The translations under genes and the position numbers were made by a program. Shown here piece after piece: positions 35,401 to 52,668 of a stretch of DNA of 64,000 bases. The DNA lies in contig CM077025.1 of NCBI GenBank assembly GCA_039090855.1, forward strand, positions 102,528,489-102,592,488. Reading direction: 5' to 3'. The DNA is from Macrothele yani. Lineage: Eukaryota; Arthropoda; Arachnida; Araneae; Macrothelidae. The notes below the pieces were generated by a model that was not told where the DNA came from, made no database searches, and was given only the letters and a program-made list of their open reading frames with translations. The number at the start of each line of letters is the position of its first letter. Position 1 is the stretch's first letter.

Positions 35401-35674
35401 ACATCATGATCAGAGTTAAATCCCTGAAATGGCAATGGGCTGGACATACTGCCAGAAGGACAGATCATCGATGGACAGCCGAAATTTTAGATTGGATTCC
35501 AAGGGACAGGAAAAGACCCAGAAGAAGACCACATGGGAGATGGGTGGATGAAATTCGAAAGTATGCAGGGGTGACATGGAGGAGACTGGCACAAGACAGA
35601 CTGTTGTGGAGGAAACTTGGGGAGACCTTCGTCCAGCAGTGGATTGATAATGGTTGACAATGATGATGATGATG
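32488..35674 (+). mobile_element. Full-length RTE-type LINE with intact ORF
   Basis: 3187 bp from GGGATGTAAGGTCAGG to a (TGA)n tail, flanked by the identical 11-bp duplication ATATCAATTAC (32477-32487 and 35675-35685). The leader is about 209 bp, a single ORF fills the rest, and the 3' UTR is only about 17 bp. A short leader, one ORF and a microsatellite tail instead of poly(A) are typical of RTE/BovB-like elements. Confidence 0.96.
32697..35657 (+). CDS. RTE ORF: AP endonuclease plus reverse transcriptase
   Basis: 986 residues without a stop. The N-terminal endonuclease/exonuclease/phosphatase domain has the metal-binding Asn (LATYNGRS, about residue 48), Glu (GLSEVRR, about 78), GDFNAKIG (about 185) and SDHRLVR (about 276). 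The reverse transcriptase follows: GNYRPISLLSVVYKIF, AFIDYEKAFDS, GVRQGDTISPKLFNATLEG and the catalytic FADDVVIF (about 731). The C-terminal thumb includes LTYGAETWTLTK. The protein nicks genomic DNA and copies its own RNA at the nick. No ORF1 is present, as is usual for RTE. The start at 32697 is the first in-frame Met; a later Met (for example before KAEGAKN) could be the true one. Confidence 0.95.
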   Translation: MIPQLKSWPSVSGSWNVPGQGSGQCDMKAEGAKNPRRTGLGCHLMLTLATYNGRSLSSDSRLLELEEELQRIKWDIVGLSEVRRKGEDLIELKSGHLFYYRGTDTGRTSGVGFIINKKLKDKVVEVESSSDRAARLVIQLSKRYQAQIIQTYAPTTSHPEEEIEEFYEEICHLNNKGKQHLKIIMGDFNAKIGQRQQNETSVGKFGHGNRNQRGNTLVEFAEAEGFFILNSFFKKKPHRKWTWRHPNGTTSEIDFIMCNKKFVIEDCSVLNKFNTGSDHRLVRCKMHLNTKLERGKLIRQTKSIDITNLKKQNNTFKLELKNRFSALEGLTSEEVDISEVNRKVTKALMETATKLAGSKNKLHVNKLSGKTKMLMQKRREMRTTKEDVTSKVEYIELCKTVRKSITEDVRKFNCELVRKAIENNQSLKIAKGHLSKGRKQIMALRKEDGSVTRNRGEILTRVKDFYSKLYERDDTCTPDIMKDTSTRVPPVLPAEVAHAIKNMKRGKAPGEDGITVDIIQEASGEIETVLAQIFTRCLNEGKIPEDWNTATMILLHKKGDIEDLGNYRPISLLSVVYKIFTKVLSHRLKVTLDMAQPREQAGFRSGYSTIDHIHVLRELIERAREYELPLCMAFIDYEKAFDSVKPSAVTMALKTCGIEDAYINIINNIYENASAKIRLFENTTHVKIGKGVRQGDTISPKLFNATLEGVFQSLSWENKGIKINGDYLTHLRFADDVVIFATTPSELQSMIQELADKSKEVGLKMNFQKTKVMFNAFTRNEDLSIDGEKLEITDTCVYLGQQISSEGHIDEEINRRTKLAWRAFGRNSIIFKSNMPLCLKRKVFDQCILPVLTYGAETWTLTKRDIQRLQTTQSSMERCMLGVTRRDKKRNSWIRKMTRVEDIMIRVKSLKWQWAGHTARRTDHRWTAEILDWIPRDRKRPRRRPHGRWVDEIRKYAGVTWRRLAQDRLLWRKLGETFVQQWIDNG

Positions 35675-35710
35675 ATATCAATTACATAAATAAAAATTTA
35701 AATAATACAT

Positions 35711-37690
35711 TTATCACTAAGCCTTTATCTCAGATTCAGAGGTTTGCTGCTCAAAGAAAGCTCATCATCAGCCAAATTAAAGTTTAAAACTGATGGTGCT
35801 AGATTTAATTTACTTTTTATGCATCTAACGTCTCCTTTTATAGCAATCTCAGAACACAACTTACTACAGCGCTTCACCGACATCCATCACAGATCTATCA
35901 CAAGACCTGTTGCATTTCATATTCATTATCTTTTTCTCATGCACACATTCCTGAACTTGGTTCTCTTATGATTTCCTTGGCTTTCCTTTACTGCCACTTG
36001 GGCTGAATAAATTCTCTTAGTAAGCAACTCACCACATATTCTTTCAACATGGTCAAACCATCTCATATGATGTCTCCACCTTACCCAAAATATTTTACAT
36101 CACATTACATATCTTCATTCTCCACATGATCAGAACATGTCTTGCCACCCTTTCCCAGACACACACACCATATGCAGCACATCTCTTCAGCACACAAGCA
36201 GCATCTCTGTCTTTTCTGCAAAACCAGGTTTCATTGCTGTACATCTGAGTAGGAACAATTACACTTTCATGTACAGCCATTTGGAGGCTCTTTGTGAACC
36301 TATCAATCTTGTGCCATATTTCTACAGCAGCTATGACTTTCAAAGCTGTATTCACAAAACTACTAATTTCCCCATCTACCGTAATTTCAGGTAGATAAGC
36401 CGCGGTGTATATATATGAGTTCAAAATTAAATTTTCGGCCCACGCAGCTTATACAGCATGGCAGTGTATACAGCTTCTTTTTTTTTTTTTTTTTTTTTTT
36501 TTTGGCGGAGTGAAATTATGTAACAAAAAACACGTTTTGGCTTGCTCCATTTTTTTCTCTGCGGGAAGATATCTCAATAGAGAGGGAATAGAATAATGAT
36601 GATACAGCCACGTGCAATAAATTCCACCCACCCCCTCTTAAAACAAGACATGACAATAATAGGTTATAGGATTGAGGTGAGAAAGGTAAGAGAGAGGTGA
36701 CTCCGATAAAACTCAGAAAAAATCCATGGCCGGGGTGGAGGGAACTTGGTTTGCAAGGAATCGATCTTGTTAGCAAGGATCGCCGTTATTTCATGCTCCG
36801 AGCAACTAACTCTCTTTGAACTCAGGACTTCATAAGCTTCCCTCTCTCTCCCCTCTTGAAACGGGATATTTGACTACCATCCAAGATTGATTGTCATTGG
36901 TCAATGACTCAAGGCCAGCACGTGCAAATTTTGTCAGTGAAGTGTGCGTTTGTTGCATTCAGTTTGCCAAATCGCATTTTCTCGATTATGCGTAGTTCTA
37001 CGTTATCGTAGAAAGTACGAAATGCAGAGAAGTTATACTTCTAGTTATTAAGCTAATGGTAAATAAATGTTTTTCCAAATCCTGGAAAAACATCAAAACT
37101 TCGACGATTATTTCAGTCTTCACTGAAGCAAACATTATTTCTATAAACTGCTGTGAAACGCCAGAAGATAGCGAAAGTGATGTGGACGACCCCGAAGTTT
37201 TTTTTTAGATGATGAGCTCTTAAAACTTTTTAATTCGGACAGTGAAGTTTCAAATTTTGATGGATTTGATTGAAAAACTACGTGTACCATATATTTTCAG
37301 AATGTTGTGTGTGTATTTTTTAAATTCTTGAGTTATAAATGTTTTATAATTGGTTTAAGCGTCTTATGAATTCTTCGAGTAAATTTTTATTAAAAGGGTA
37401 AGTGTTATCCTTAAGATTGAATCTTGTTTAATTGATATTTTATTTATTATTTGAAAGATCAGGTACTATATTTTTATCTACGTAATGTTTTCAAGATTCC
37501 GCCATGGTACTACCCCACTTTACTGCGAAGGTGTGGTGTATACGGAGGTGCAACGTTTCTGTTGATTTTTTTCATTCCGCCCTTTTTTCATCGCTGCGGT
37601 GTATATGCCAGTATGGCTTATTTACCCGAAATTACGGTAATCTATTTTCCCTATCAACCATGCTTCCTAAATACACAAACTCATTCAACT
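35711..37690 (-). pseudogene. LINE 3'-end relic, copy 3, split by a Tigger derivative
   Basis: The parts 35711-36378 and 37638-37690 together match the LINE family of 28240-29077 (TCAGATTCAGAGG terminus; DGEISSFVNTALKVIAAV; then CATGCTTCCTAAATACACAAA after the insert). The pogo/Tigger element 36379-37637 interrupts it at TA. The ORF is heavily broken. Confidence 0.82.
36379..37637 (+). mobile_element. Internally deleted pogo/Tigger-like element, copy B
   Basis: Inverted ends CCGTAATTTCAGGTAGATAA and CCGTAATTTCGGGTAAATAA, flanked by TA (36377-36378 and 37638-37639). It has the same architecture as copy A at 13701-14898 but in the opposite orientation: remains of the transposase N-terminus near 37010-37110, fused to the C-terminal end near 37190-37275, with no catalytic core. 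A T-run lies at about 36478-36503. Confidence 0.88.
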
Positions 37691-38386
37691 GGTTTAAAAC
37701 TCTGAACTGTTTAGATTATTCTCGCGTTCACTAAAAACAGTTCCTCACTCAAAAACCATGAATTTGGGTTTTCCCTTAATTACTGTTTGAATAATAAATG
37801 CAAATATCAAATATAAATAATGCCAGGTAAATCTTTTCCTTTTCTTTTTTGAAAAAAATTACCGTCATTCTCGGACTAAGAGCCGCATCAGCGTAAGGGC
37901 CGCACCTGTGAAGTCGTGGTGCTGCTCAGAAAACTAAATTATCTTCCTTATTTTCATGAATTAACTCGCACCCAATGTGATTATATGTATAATTCAAAGG
38001 CTAATTCTGCAACTCAGTGTGGATCTGCTTGATGCACTTATATTTATACATTTTTTATTAATCATGCTAATGATGTTATTTGTTTGCCTTTATTAAATGC
38101 TCAAAACCATTTATGTAATCACAGGGTTCCCACTCAAAAGTAGAAAAAAAATTCCCTGACTTTTCCAGGTTTTCCAGGTGGTCCTGAGAGTTTTTCCAGA
38201 GCAGCAAATCAAATCACATTGCAACAAATTGTTGCATTTCCTTACATTCTTGCGTTCCTTACGAAAAGATACATTTGTTAATTCTTTAAATAACTGTCCT
38301 TTATACAATTACCTGCTTTTTTTAATAACAATTAAATGCCTGAGGCATATTATTTTTGGTACCATTATTTATTTTTGGTACCGTTG

Positions 38387-38447
38387 GTTCAAATATTCTT
38401 TAAAACATGTAAACCATGTATTTACATGTTTTAAAGAATATTTGAAC
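38387..38447. repeat. Perfect 27-bp hairpin
   Basis: Arms 38387-38413 and 38421-38447 are exact reverse complements with a 7-bp loop. It is not part of a recognisable transposon end. Confidence 0.95.
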
Positions 38448-39689
38448 AGACTTAATTTAAATTCTACATATAATGAAATATATCAATCGATTAGGTGAAA
38501 TTATACAACTGATTTATCTGTATTTTAAGTGCACACAAGCATATAAATAACATTTTAAATGACTCATAACATTTAGAGTTCCAGTTAGGTTTAAAAATGC
38601 AAGCTGGGAGAATTGTGACTGAAGAGAATAAATTGCCCTTAAATGATACAATGCTGAAGCTTTAAATCCTTTAAGTGCTTATTTTACATAAATATTAAAC
38701 AACACAGAAACGTTTGCTGAAATTGAAGTCTAATGGGAATGATAAAATGGTGAGTGTCTGACAGAGTCTTTTAACATTTTGTTAGAGCGGTTCTATCAAA
38801 TTGATCTACCAATTTGTATTTTTTATTGGAATTTACTTAGAATCTTTAAAGACAAAGCAAAGTAAAACAGTTATTAAAAAATAAAAAAAAGAAGAGAGAG
38901 AGAGAGAACAGAAATCGTAACAGCATTTCTGTGTCTGAGGAAAAACGTGTGCCAGTACCATCCCAACAATTTCTAGCAATCAGGGAAAATACTGCTGACA
39001 TTTAAAAATCAAAATTGTAATTATTTTAGCTAACGTTAGTTCTTGCACTTGGCAATGAGAACATCGAATCTACGCTATTTCAGAGGGGCCAACCTCTAGC
39101 AGAACGCATCAGCAATCAATAGGGTATTTTACAGTAATGTTTCAGTAATCGAACACAAACTTTCAGTAATGTAACACGCCATTTTTTTTTCAAAGTTAAG
39201 GACAATATTATAGTATTACTGTGCAACCTGTAATACTTGTATGAGATGCCTATCGGTAATCACCATACGAAGCCTCATCGCTAACGCGTGGAATGGGTAT
39301 TTCATGAGAAATTAATGTGTGAAATGTGTAATAACTTTATATGTTTACACTATCCTCACAAAAAAATATGAAATTAAATTATCAATATTGTACTTACCTC
39401 ATGTCATTGCTGACATAAAAACTCCCCTGTTGCTTGTTTTGCAGTGGTATATTCTTTTTCAGAAAACTTTTTATAACACAGCTCACCTGAGGAAAATGCT
39501 TTACTTTTCTGTATAAGAAGGGCACTTAATGTTTTGGTGCTCATTGTTGGGCAGAAGTATGCAAGGTTTTTCCTTACTATACTAAATATTCTCTACGTAG
39601 AGGAATTGCTGTGAAGGATAGTCAATATTGCCAACATTAGTTTAGGCAATGCAGAATACTTGGGAAGGCCAGATGAATCCTTCATCTTA

Positions 39690-39950
39690 GATATTTCATT
39701 CCATGCCACATCTGCTCAAGGATATCCAGCTTCATCAATATCAGAGTCTGGGAACATAGCATGAAAGAAGCGACCAGCATGATCACAGATTGCTATAGGT
39801 AGGTTATGCTCCACAACGATTGCAGTAAACAGCAATTCAGCGTTTATCACGCTATTTTCATTCTTGCAAAAAAATTATCCAAAGGCTTTGATTGAGTCTT
39901 TAATTTTACACAATCCTGGTGTTTGTTTTGACTGGATATGCCTTCGGCAA
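39690..39950 (-). pseudogene. hAT transposase N-terminal relic
   Basis: Minus-strand codons in drifting frames give CVKLKTQSKPLDNFF, then NAELLFTAIVVEHNLPIAI and HAMFPDSDI. This matches the segment after the BED zinc finger in a group of hAT transposases. The rest of the protein is missing. Confidence 0.65.
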
Positions 39951-39979
39951 TCATCTCATCTCATCTCGTCTCGTCTCGT

Positions 39980-40462
39980 CCTACATGGGCTACTGATTAC
40001 TCTCATATTAGAAGGTATGCAAGGAAACCTTTATTTCAGCATTTTCCATTTCCTTGCTCAAGATTTGGGAGAAAGATTTGGATGTTCCTGGAGAAACCTC
40101 TTTGCATATTTATTTGTTTCAGAAACGATAATTTCAAGGATGAAATTGGTAAACAACAAGTAAAAATATGCAATAGGTGCCACATCAGTTGCAGGAGCAT
40201 GTTTGGGCCCCTGCATTTCATGACAATCAAAAGGATGCTGAGGTTGTTCATCACTTCCCTCTATTACATCCTCCCATTCACTTTCAGAACTTTCATGATC
40301 TGAAGATTCACTATGAAGATCTTCACCTTCTGAAGAAGATATTGTGTGCATGGCATGGTGGCTAGTTTTCTGGCTTGATGTTGCTTGGCCAATATCACTC
40401 TCAAATGATTCAAAATCATCACTATCACTTGGCAAACTTTCACTCTCACTACAACAAGTCAT
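39980..40462 (-). pseudogene. piggyBac-like transposase N-terminal relic
   Basis: The open frame from Met at 40462 has an acidic serine-rich leader (SESESLPSDSDDFESFESD). It then reads ILEIIVSETNKYAKRF, the start of the piggyBac DDE domain. The frame breaks at about 40058; a KGFLAYLLI-like remnant follows. The catalytic Asp residues lie beyond the break and are not found. A CTCAT/CTCGT pentanucleotide repeat (39954-39981) marks the far side. Confidence 0.75.
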
Positions 40463-40960
40463 TTCAAATAACCTTACACAAAAAAATTCACACAGTAGGA
40501 AAAAGCACATCTGCTAATCTGAGGAACAAGCTGTCAATAAAGTCATTCTCTGCTAACACGAGTTTGGAAAAAGAGGGGGATTCATAATTCACTGAGTTTT
40601 GCGATTGTGTCTGTTTGTTTAGGAAAAAGAAATGAATAATGTGAAGAGCTTCTAGTAATAAAACACTGCACTTAGTTCTCCCGCGCGGCGAAAGTCCTCA
40701 AGAAATATAAACATTCGTCATCGTCGGACCACGCGTTGCGACGACTTGATCGTTATTGCACTTCGAACGGGACTCGAAAAAAGTGATTTCCGACAGTACG
40801 ACATCTTATAATACACCAACAATTCCAAGTGAACAGCCCTGCCTCAACTGCAGTAGGAAACGTTTTAGCTAAAGTAACCTTTCTCCTGTCACACGGAGAA
40901 ATTGTGTGGGGAACCGATAGCAAGCGCAAACTCTTTTACGATGACACTTACGGAATACTA

Positions 40961-42459
40961 CCCGTAATTTTCGTCGTATTATCCGCAGACTGCAAAATAC
41001 ACATAAAAAAAATCCTTCGTATAATCCGCAGACTGTGACATTTAGGAAAAAAAATCGCCGTATAATCCGCACATCATAGTGTTGAATCAGAAGTGGAATT
41101 TCCGACAGAAAAGTCGGTCACATAAACACATCGCTCTTTCCACGTTCCAGAAACACATAGCAATCGAAAAATTGTTTTCAGCCGCCGCCGGGAATTGTGC
41201 CACGGATCTCTCGATATCTAACCAAGCGCGTTAGCTTTACACTACGGTGGCCAACAATCCACGGTGCTATGCGTATTTTTAAGTCAGCTTCTGACATCAT
41301 AAATCCGTAAGATGGGCTCAGCTACTGAGGCGTCTCCATCTGGTGGGTATTAACGGCACTGGCTATATATATTATAGCAGTTAATTCCAAAGGGTGAGAT
41401 CCAAGGTGAAAATCCTCCAAATACGTGGCGTCAGTAAATAAATAAATACGTCGCTCTTTCCACGTTCCAGAAACATATGAGTCCGAAGAAGTAAGAGAAA
41501 AAAAAACAACTATTTTATTAAATGAAGAAATTCATTTTTAAAGCTTACTGTTTTATATTTTTATCTCCGAACAGATAAAGGGTGTGGCATCCATAGATCA
41601 CGCTGATGTAGCTCCAGAGTATTGCATTACACTGTCAATGACGAAAGGCTGATACAGAACAAGTCGTAGAAATACCGTATGTACTCGCGTATAAGTCGAA
41701 AATTTTTGGAGGAATTCCTGCTTTCAGAGTTGAGAGATCGTCTTATACGTGGGCCAATAAAAACTTCCGTGAATTCTCCCGCAGAATTTACCAACGGATT
41801 TGTTTACGTTTTAGATCACGACACAGAGGCTTTCCGTATGTTGCTGCACGATTGTGTTCTGACCTCAAAACTATCGCGCAGTGACATGATCATATCCTCA
41901 ATTCTGTCCACCACTTCAAGTTTAAATTCGGCAGTGTAACTGAAACGTTTCTTTTTCAGAGACATCATGATGAGCAATGAAGGAAAACAGCAGCAGCGAC
42001 GTTAGCCAAAACAACGAAAGCAAACTAGATACAAGGTCGCACACATGAAATCCGAAAGGAGAAATGCATAGGTTCGTGCAGCAAGCGCTGTGCGTACTTC
42101 TTTGGCTTTTTGCCAAAAAACCGAGCCGGCACGACATTCAGAGCTCTTCTCAACAATAACAAAATGACCCCTGCCGTCCCTCCCCACAACTATTTCGATG
42201 ACATTCCTCCCCCTCCTCCCCGCTCCGTACAAACTCCTGAACTGAGGAAAATTCTTCTGAGGGAGTTCCTTTTCCAATTATTACACCTTTCAATGCACAA
42301 TCACGCTGCAGATTTTTTTTAAATCGGAAGGTCTTATAATTTTTTTTCAATTTTTTTTTTTTAAATCGGCGTGTTAACCGCATCGGTGTATAATCCGCAA
42401 AACCTATAATTTAAACTTTTTTAGCAGATAATCCGCGGATTATACGACGAAAATTACGG
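40961..42459 (-). mobile_element. pogo/Tigger-like element, 1.5 kb
   Basis: TA-flanked inverted ends CCCGTAATTTTCGTCGTATT and CCGTAATTTTCGTCGTATAA. On the minus strand a transposase N-terminus begins at 41968 (KKKRFSYTAEFKLEVVDRI, the DNA-binding start of Tigger/pogo proteins) and stops near 41818. The core is absent. A second Tigger-type end (TACCGTATGTACTCGCGTAT, 41672) lies inside and may belong to another nested copy. Confidence 0.75.
41131..41475 (+). repeat. 25-bp direct repeat pair 320 bp apart
   Basis: 41131-41155 and 41451-41475 are identical (starting TCGCTCTTTCCACGTTCCAG) in the same orientation. Confidence 0.9.
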
Positions 42460-42648
42460 TACCATTCTTCTGATAATATCGCTGTTTGACGATATGATTT
42501 ATGGACATTCCATTTCAAAACGATATGATTGATAAATGATATGATCATTGAGACACCGAAATCCGCAGTCTGATTCGAATTCGGCAGCGTCGCACTAAAA
42601 GGGTTTAACAAAAAAGGATACAAAATTGAGATTCTCCAAAACACACTG

Positions 42649-42714
42649 AATTCCGTAATTCTTCCAACCTGTCCGTAATTCCGTAATTCTTCCAACCTGT
42701 CCGTAATTCCGTAA
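42649..42714. repeat. 28-bp tandem repeat, about 2.3 copies
   Basis: The unit containing CTTCCAACCTGTCCGTAATT repeats with a 28-bp period just inside the right end of the hAT relic. Subterminal repeats of this kind can be transposase-binding sites; that role is inference. Confidence 0.85.
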
Positions 42715-42776
42715 TCTGACAGTCGAAACCGTAATAATTACGGACAATTCGTAATAGTTGGCACCTCTGCTATTTG

Positions 42777-49843
<7,067 letters not shown>

Positions 49844-51004
49844 CACTATCTACCAACAAGTAATTGGACACCTGTGATAGCAAAGGAAAACAAAGTTTAT
49901 TCACCTTCAATAGTTGGTGGAGCCTCCACGAGCGGCGACCCTCTGGGACATACTTTCAACCAGGCGGTGTACGACGGCTAGCGGTATTTTCTTCCACTCG
50001 GCTTGGAGAAGACAGGTCAGTTCCTTCACCGATTTCGGACGGTGGGGGCACCCCTTAAGTCAACGCCCCAACTCATCCCAGAGGCGCTTCATAGCGTTAA
50101 GGTCCGGGCTCTGCGCAGGCCAGTCCATTCGATTAACCCCATTGTCACCATACCAAGCCATGGTAGACCTCACAACATGACAGGTGGCATTGTCATCGTG
50201 AAAGTAACATGGGTCCACCCTGCAAAACTGCCACAACGTAGGAAGCGCATGGTCATCCAAAATGGTGCAGTAGGTCTCGGCGTTGAGTCTACCAGGAATT
50301 GCGACCAAGGGTCCTGTGCCATATCAGGAGAAACACCCCAATAGCATAATTCCACCATCGCCAAACTTCACAGTTGGCACAATACATTCCGGCAGGAGGC
50401 GTTCTCCAGGCATGATTCGTCGCTCCAGAGAACCTGTTTCCACTGTTCAACGGCCCACTGTCGACGTTCTTTGCACCATGTTAGCCGAGCAGCGCTATTG
50501 GACTTGGTGATCAAAGGCATGTGGGTGGCAGCACGTCCATGATAACCGAGCAGATGGGCTTCCTTACGGATGGTATTCATCGAAAGAACACTCACGGATG
50601 CCTGTTGAAACTCCTCGCGGATGTGGCCCATCGATTTGGTGTGGTTCTTCCGAATTTTTCTGGCCAGCACGCGTTGGTCTCCAACTCCCAGTTTTGTGGG
50701 TCTGCCGGGTCGGGGCACATACCGACAGTCACCTCTCATCTCCCACTTGCCAATCACGTAGGCCACTGTTAATTTTGGGTACTTCAACTCGCTGGATATG
50801 TCACGTATGGGTCGGCCATTTCTGTGATACCCGACGATTACACCTTTCTCGAAATCAGAGAGCTCCGAACTGCGTGGCATCTTGCATGCGACTGGTTGCG
50901 TTGTTGTTTCCCACACGATATTTAACGGCGTCGGCCGTGATGTGTTTCAGGACCGCAGATATCGGCGATTGCAGGGGTGTCCAATTACTTGTTAGTAGAT
51001 AGTG
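49844..51004 (-). mobile_element. Tc1-like element, near full length
   Basis: 1161 bp, TA-flanked, ends CACTATCTACCAACAAGTAA and inverted CACTATCTACTAACAAGTAA, continuing through ATTGGACACC. The transposase is on the minus strand. Confidence 0.95.
50060..50880 (-). pseudogene. Tc1 transposase, frameshifted (DD34E)
   Basis: Starts MPRSSELSDFEKGVIVGYHR at 50880 with both helix-turn-helix motifs and the GRPTK hook. The first catalytic block is [10 protein letters not shown] (about 50420). After frame changes the second block is CYFHDDNATCHVV (about 50200) and the third region is PAQSPDLNAMKRLWDEL, where the expected Glu of the PIE motif is replaced (NAMKRLW). Frameshifts near 50400 and 50310, and this lost Glu, make it inactive. 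Confidence 0.9.
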
Positions 51005-51074
51005 TATAAAATCATCACATTTGACATGAATTTGAACAGTTTTAAGAAAGGGACTAAAGGTTGGGCTGAGAGGA

Positions 51075-51123
51075 AAGCTGAAGGATCTATATAAGGCACA
51101 TCCTTATATAGATCCTTCAGCTT
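51075..51123. repeat. Perfect 22-bp hairpin
   Basis: Arms 51075-51096 and 51102-51123 are exact reverse complements around a 5-bp loop, 70 bp beyond the Tc1 right end. Confidence 0.95.
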
Positions 51124-51457
51124 ATAAGGCCCTTCCTTCGACATCATGCCTGCTCAGCTCCAAGTATTTCAATTCCTATGATGTATGGAACACGGACTGA
51201 AAAACCAAATTCAAGCATACGATTTATCTCTTCTTTTATGATTCTATTTCAAGTTAAAACAACAAATTCTTCAAAGATTAGCTCTTTATAGATGAAAGGG
51301 CACAAATTAGTTAGAAATGAATAGCTTATGGTTGGAGATACAGGCTAAATGCATTAAAATGTTTTCTCGCTATCTTTAAAATTTTGACACATTGTTACAA
51401 AAAACATACATAACATTGATCTTCATAATCATGCATCACTCATCTACATATATAGTC

Positions 51458-51717
51458 CAGTCCCTGGCCATAAGAAGAGTCGGAATTTTGAGGTGGACGA
51501 ATTTTCTCTTCAGATCCTGTTAGGGCATGCCCAAAGGAAGGATAAAATCTTGGGTAGACATCTGGCAACCCGGGCATACATTTTATAGGACGCCACTTTG
51601 TTTTGGGCATATATGCGCACTAGTTAGTATTGAATTTTGTAATTTTCTGTTCTTTCCAATACCTATACGAAATATGACATGTTTTTTGGATTCCCCATAA
51701 AATTTCCTATAAGATAG
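51458..51717 (+). repeat. Left terminal inverted repeat of the CXC element
   Basis: Matches the reverse complement of 56943-57201 over its whole length, with scattered substitutions and small indels. Confidence 0.9.
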
Positions 51718-52111
51718 GACTATTTAACCAGCAATAAAACAAGTTTATGAAAATCTAACCATTTTTTGTATTCTATTTAGTGATTTCTTGAAAGGATACT
51801 TATATTTATCTAAACAAAAAATTCAACTGATGTGAATTTTGTTCGTTTCCGACTGAATAAATGAAATGGAGGATAACAAGCAACTTGTTGGCCTACATCT
51901 GTGCCGAGCGAGTGGAACTTCAATAAATGTGGAGATTTCAAAATGTATTTTATGCCAAAAACACCACAAAAAGAAGACAACTACAACAGAAGAAAGACAA
52001 AAAAATCTTGGCTGCTGCTGAAATACAACAAAGTGATGTTTTGAAACGTATCAGTCTCCTAGGGCGTGATTCTGAGTCCGTGTATCATTGTATAACGTAC
52101 AAGTTTGTCCG

Positions 52112-52178
52112 CACTTTGCATCGAATCCGGGTTCCCTCACTCTGGAGTAAGTCGATCTCCTAACTAAGCTACATGGAC
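52112..52178 (-). pseudogene. tRNA-like fragment inside the CXC gene
   Basis: On the minus strand, an A-box-like TGTAGCTTAGTTAGGAG and B-box-like GGATTCGATGC are spaced as in a tRNA. The anticodon arm does not fold with a normal 7-nt loop. It follows the conserved CITYK stretch, where the protein frame is lost. It may be a SINE piece. Confidence 0.4.
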
Positions 52179-52668
52179 ATATGCTCTCACTGCTATCTGC
52201 CTTTATCTCATGTGCATCCTGCGGTGCAGGCACGTCACATCTCTTAATGAAACGTAAGCAGATTTCAAAATCGATGAAGAGGTTAACATTTAACCATGTG
52301 TGACAAGATCAACAAGAAAAAAAAAAAAAAAGGCATTCATAAGTATGTTGCAAAGTGTTGGAAGATTAACAAACCAAAGTACATTGACATAGTCTGACAT
52401 TTATGCTATTATCTCAAAGGCAAATGTTCCGTTGCAAAACATCGTTTTCCTCCCAATACTGCCTTACCCAATGACAGCATATGATAGTGCGTATTCATGT
52501 ATGAAGAATTTCCAAAGCTTGCTTTTACATCTCTATCAACAAGTACTGCCACTTTCATGTGATGACTGCCACAGAAATTCAGTTGATTACAAGTAAATTC
52601 CAAGACCTTGTGCTACTCCTGGGATCTTTCCATATGACTAAAATTCTATGTGCATGTATTGGAAAATA

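Larger units (their letters stand above)
39082..42768 (-). mobile_element. hAT element relic with 8-bp target duplication
   Basis: Ends AGAGGGGCCAACC (39082) and, inverted, AGAGGTGCCAACT (42768). Flanks GCTATTTC (39074-39081) and GCTATTTG (42769-42776) match at 7 of 8 bases, as expected for hAT. It contains a hAT N-terminal relic, a piggyBac relic and a Tigger-type element, so it has been invaded several times. Confidence 0.6.

Noticed and set aside
39954..39981. CTCAT/CTCGT repeat as a possible CRISPR-like or regulatory array
   Set aside because: It is a simple pentanucleotide microsatellite without spacers.
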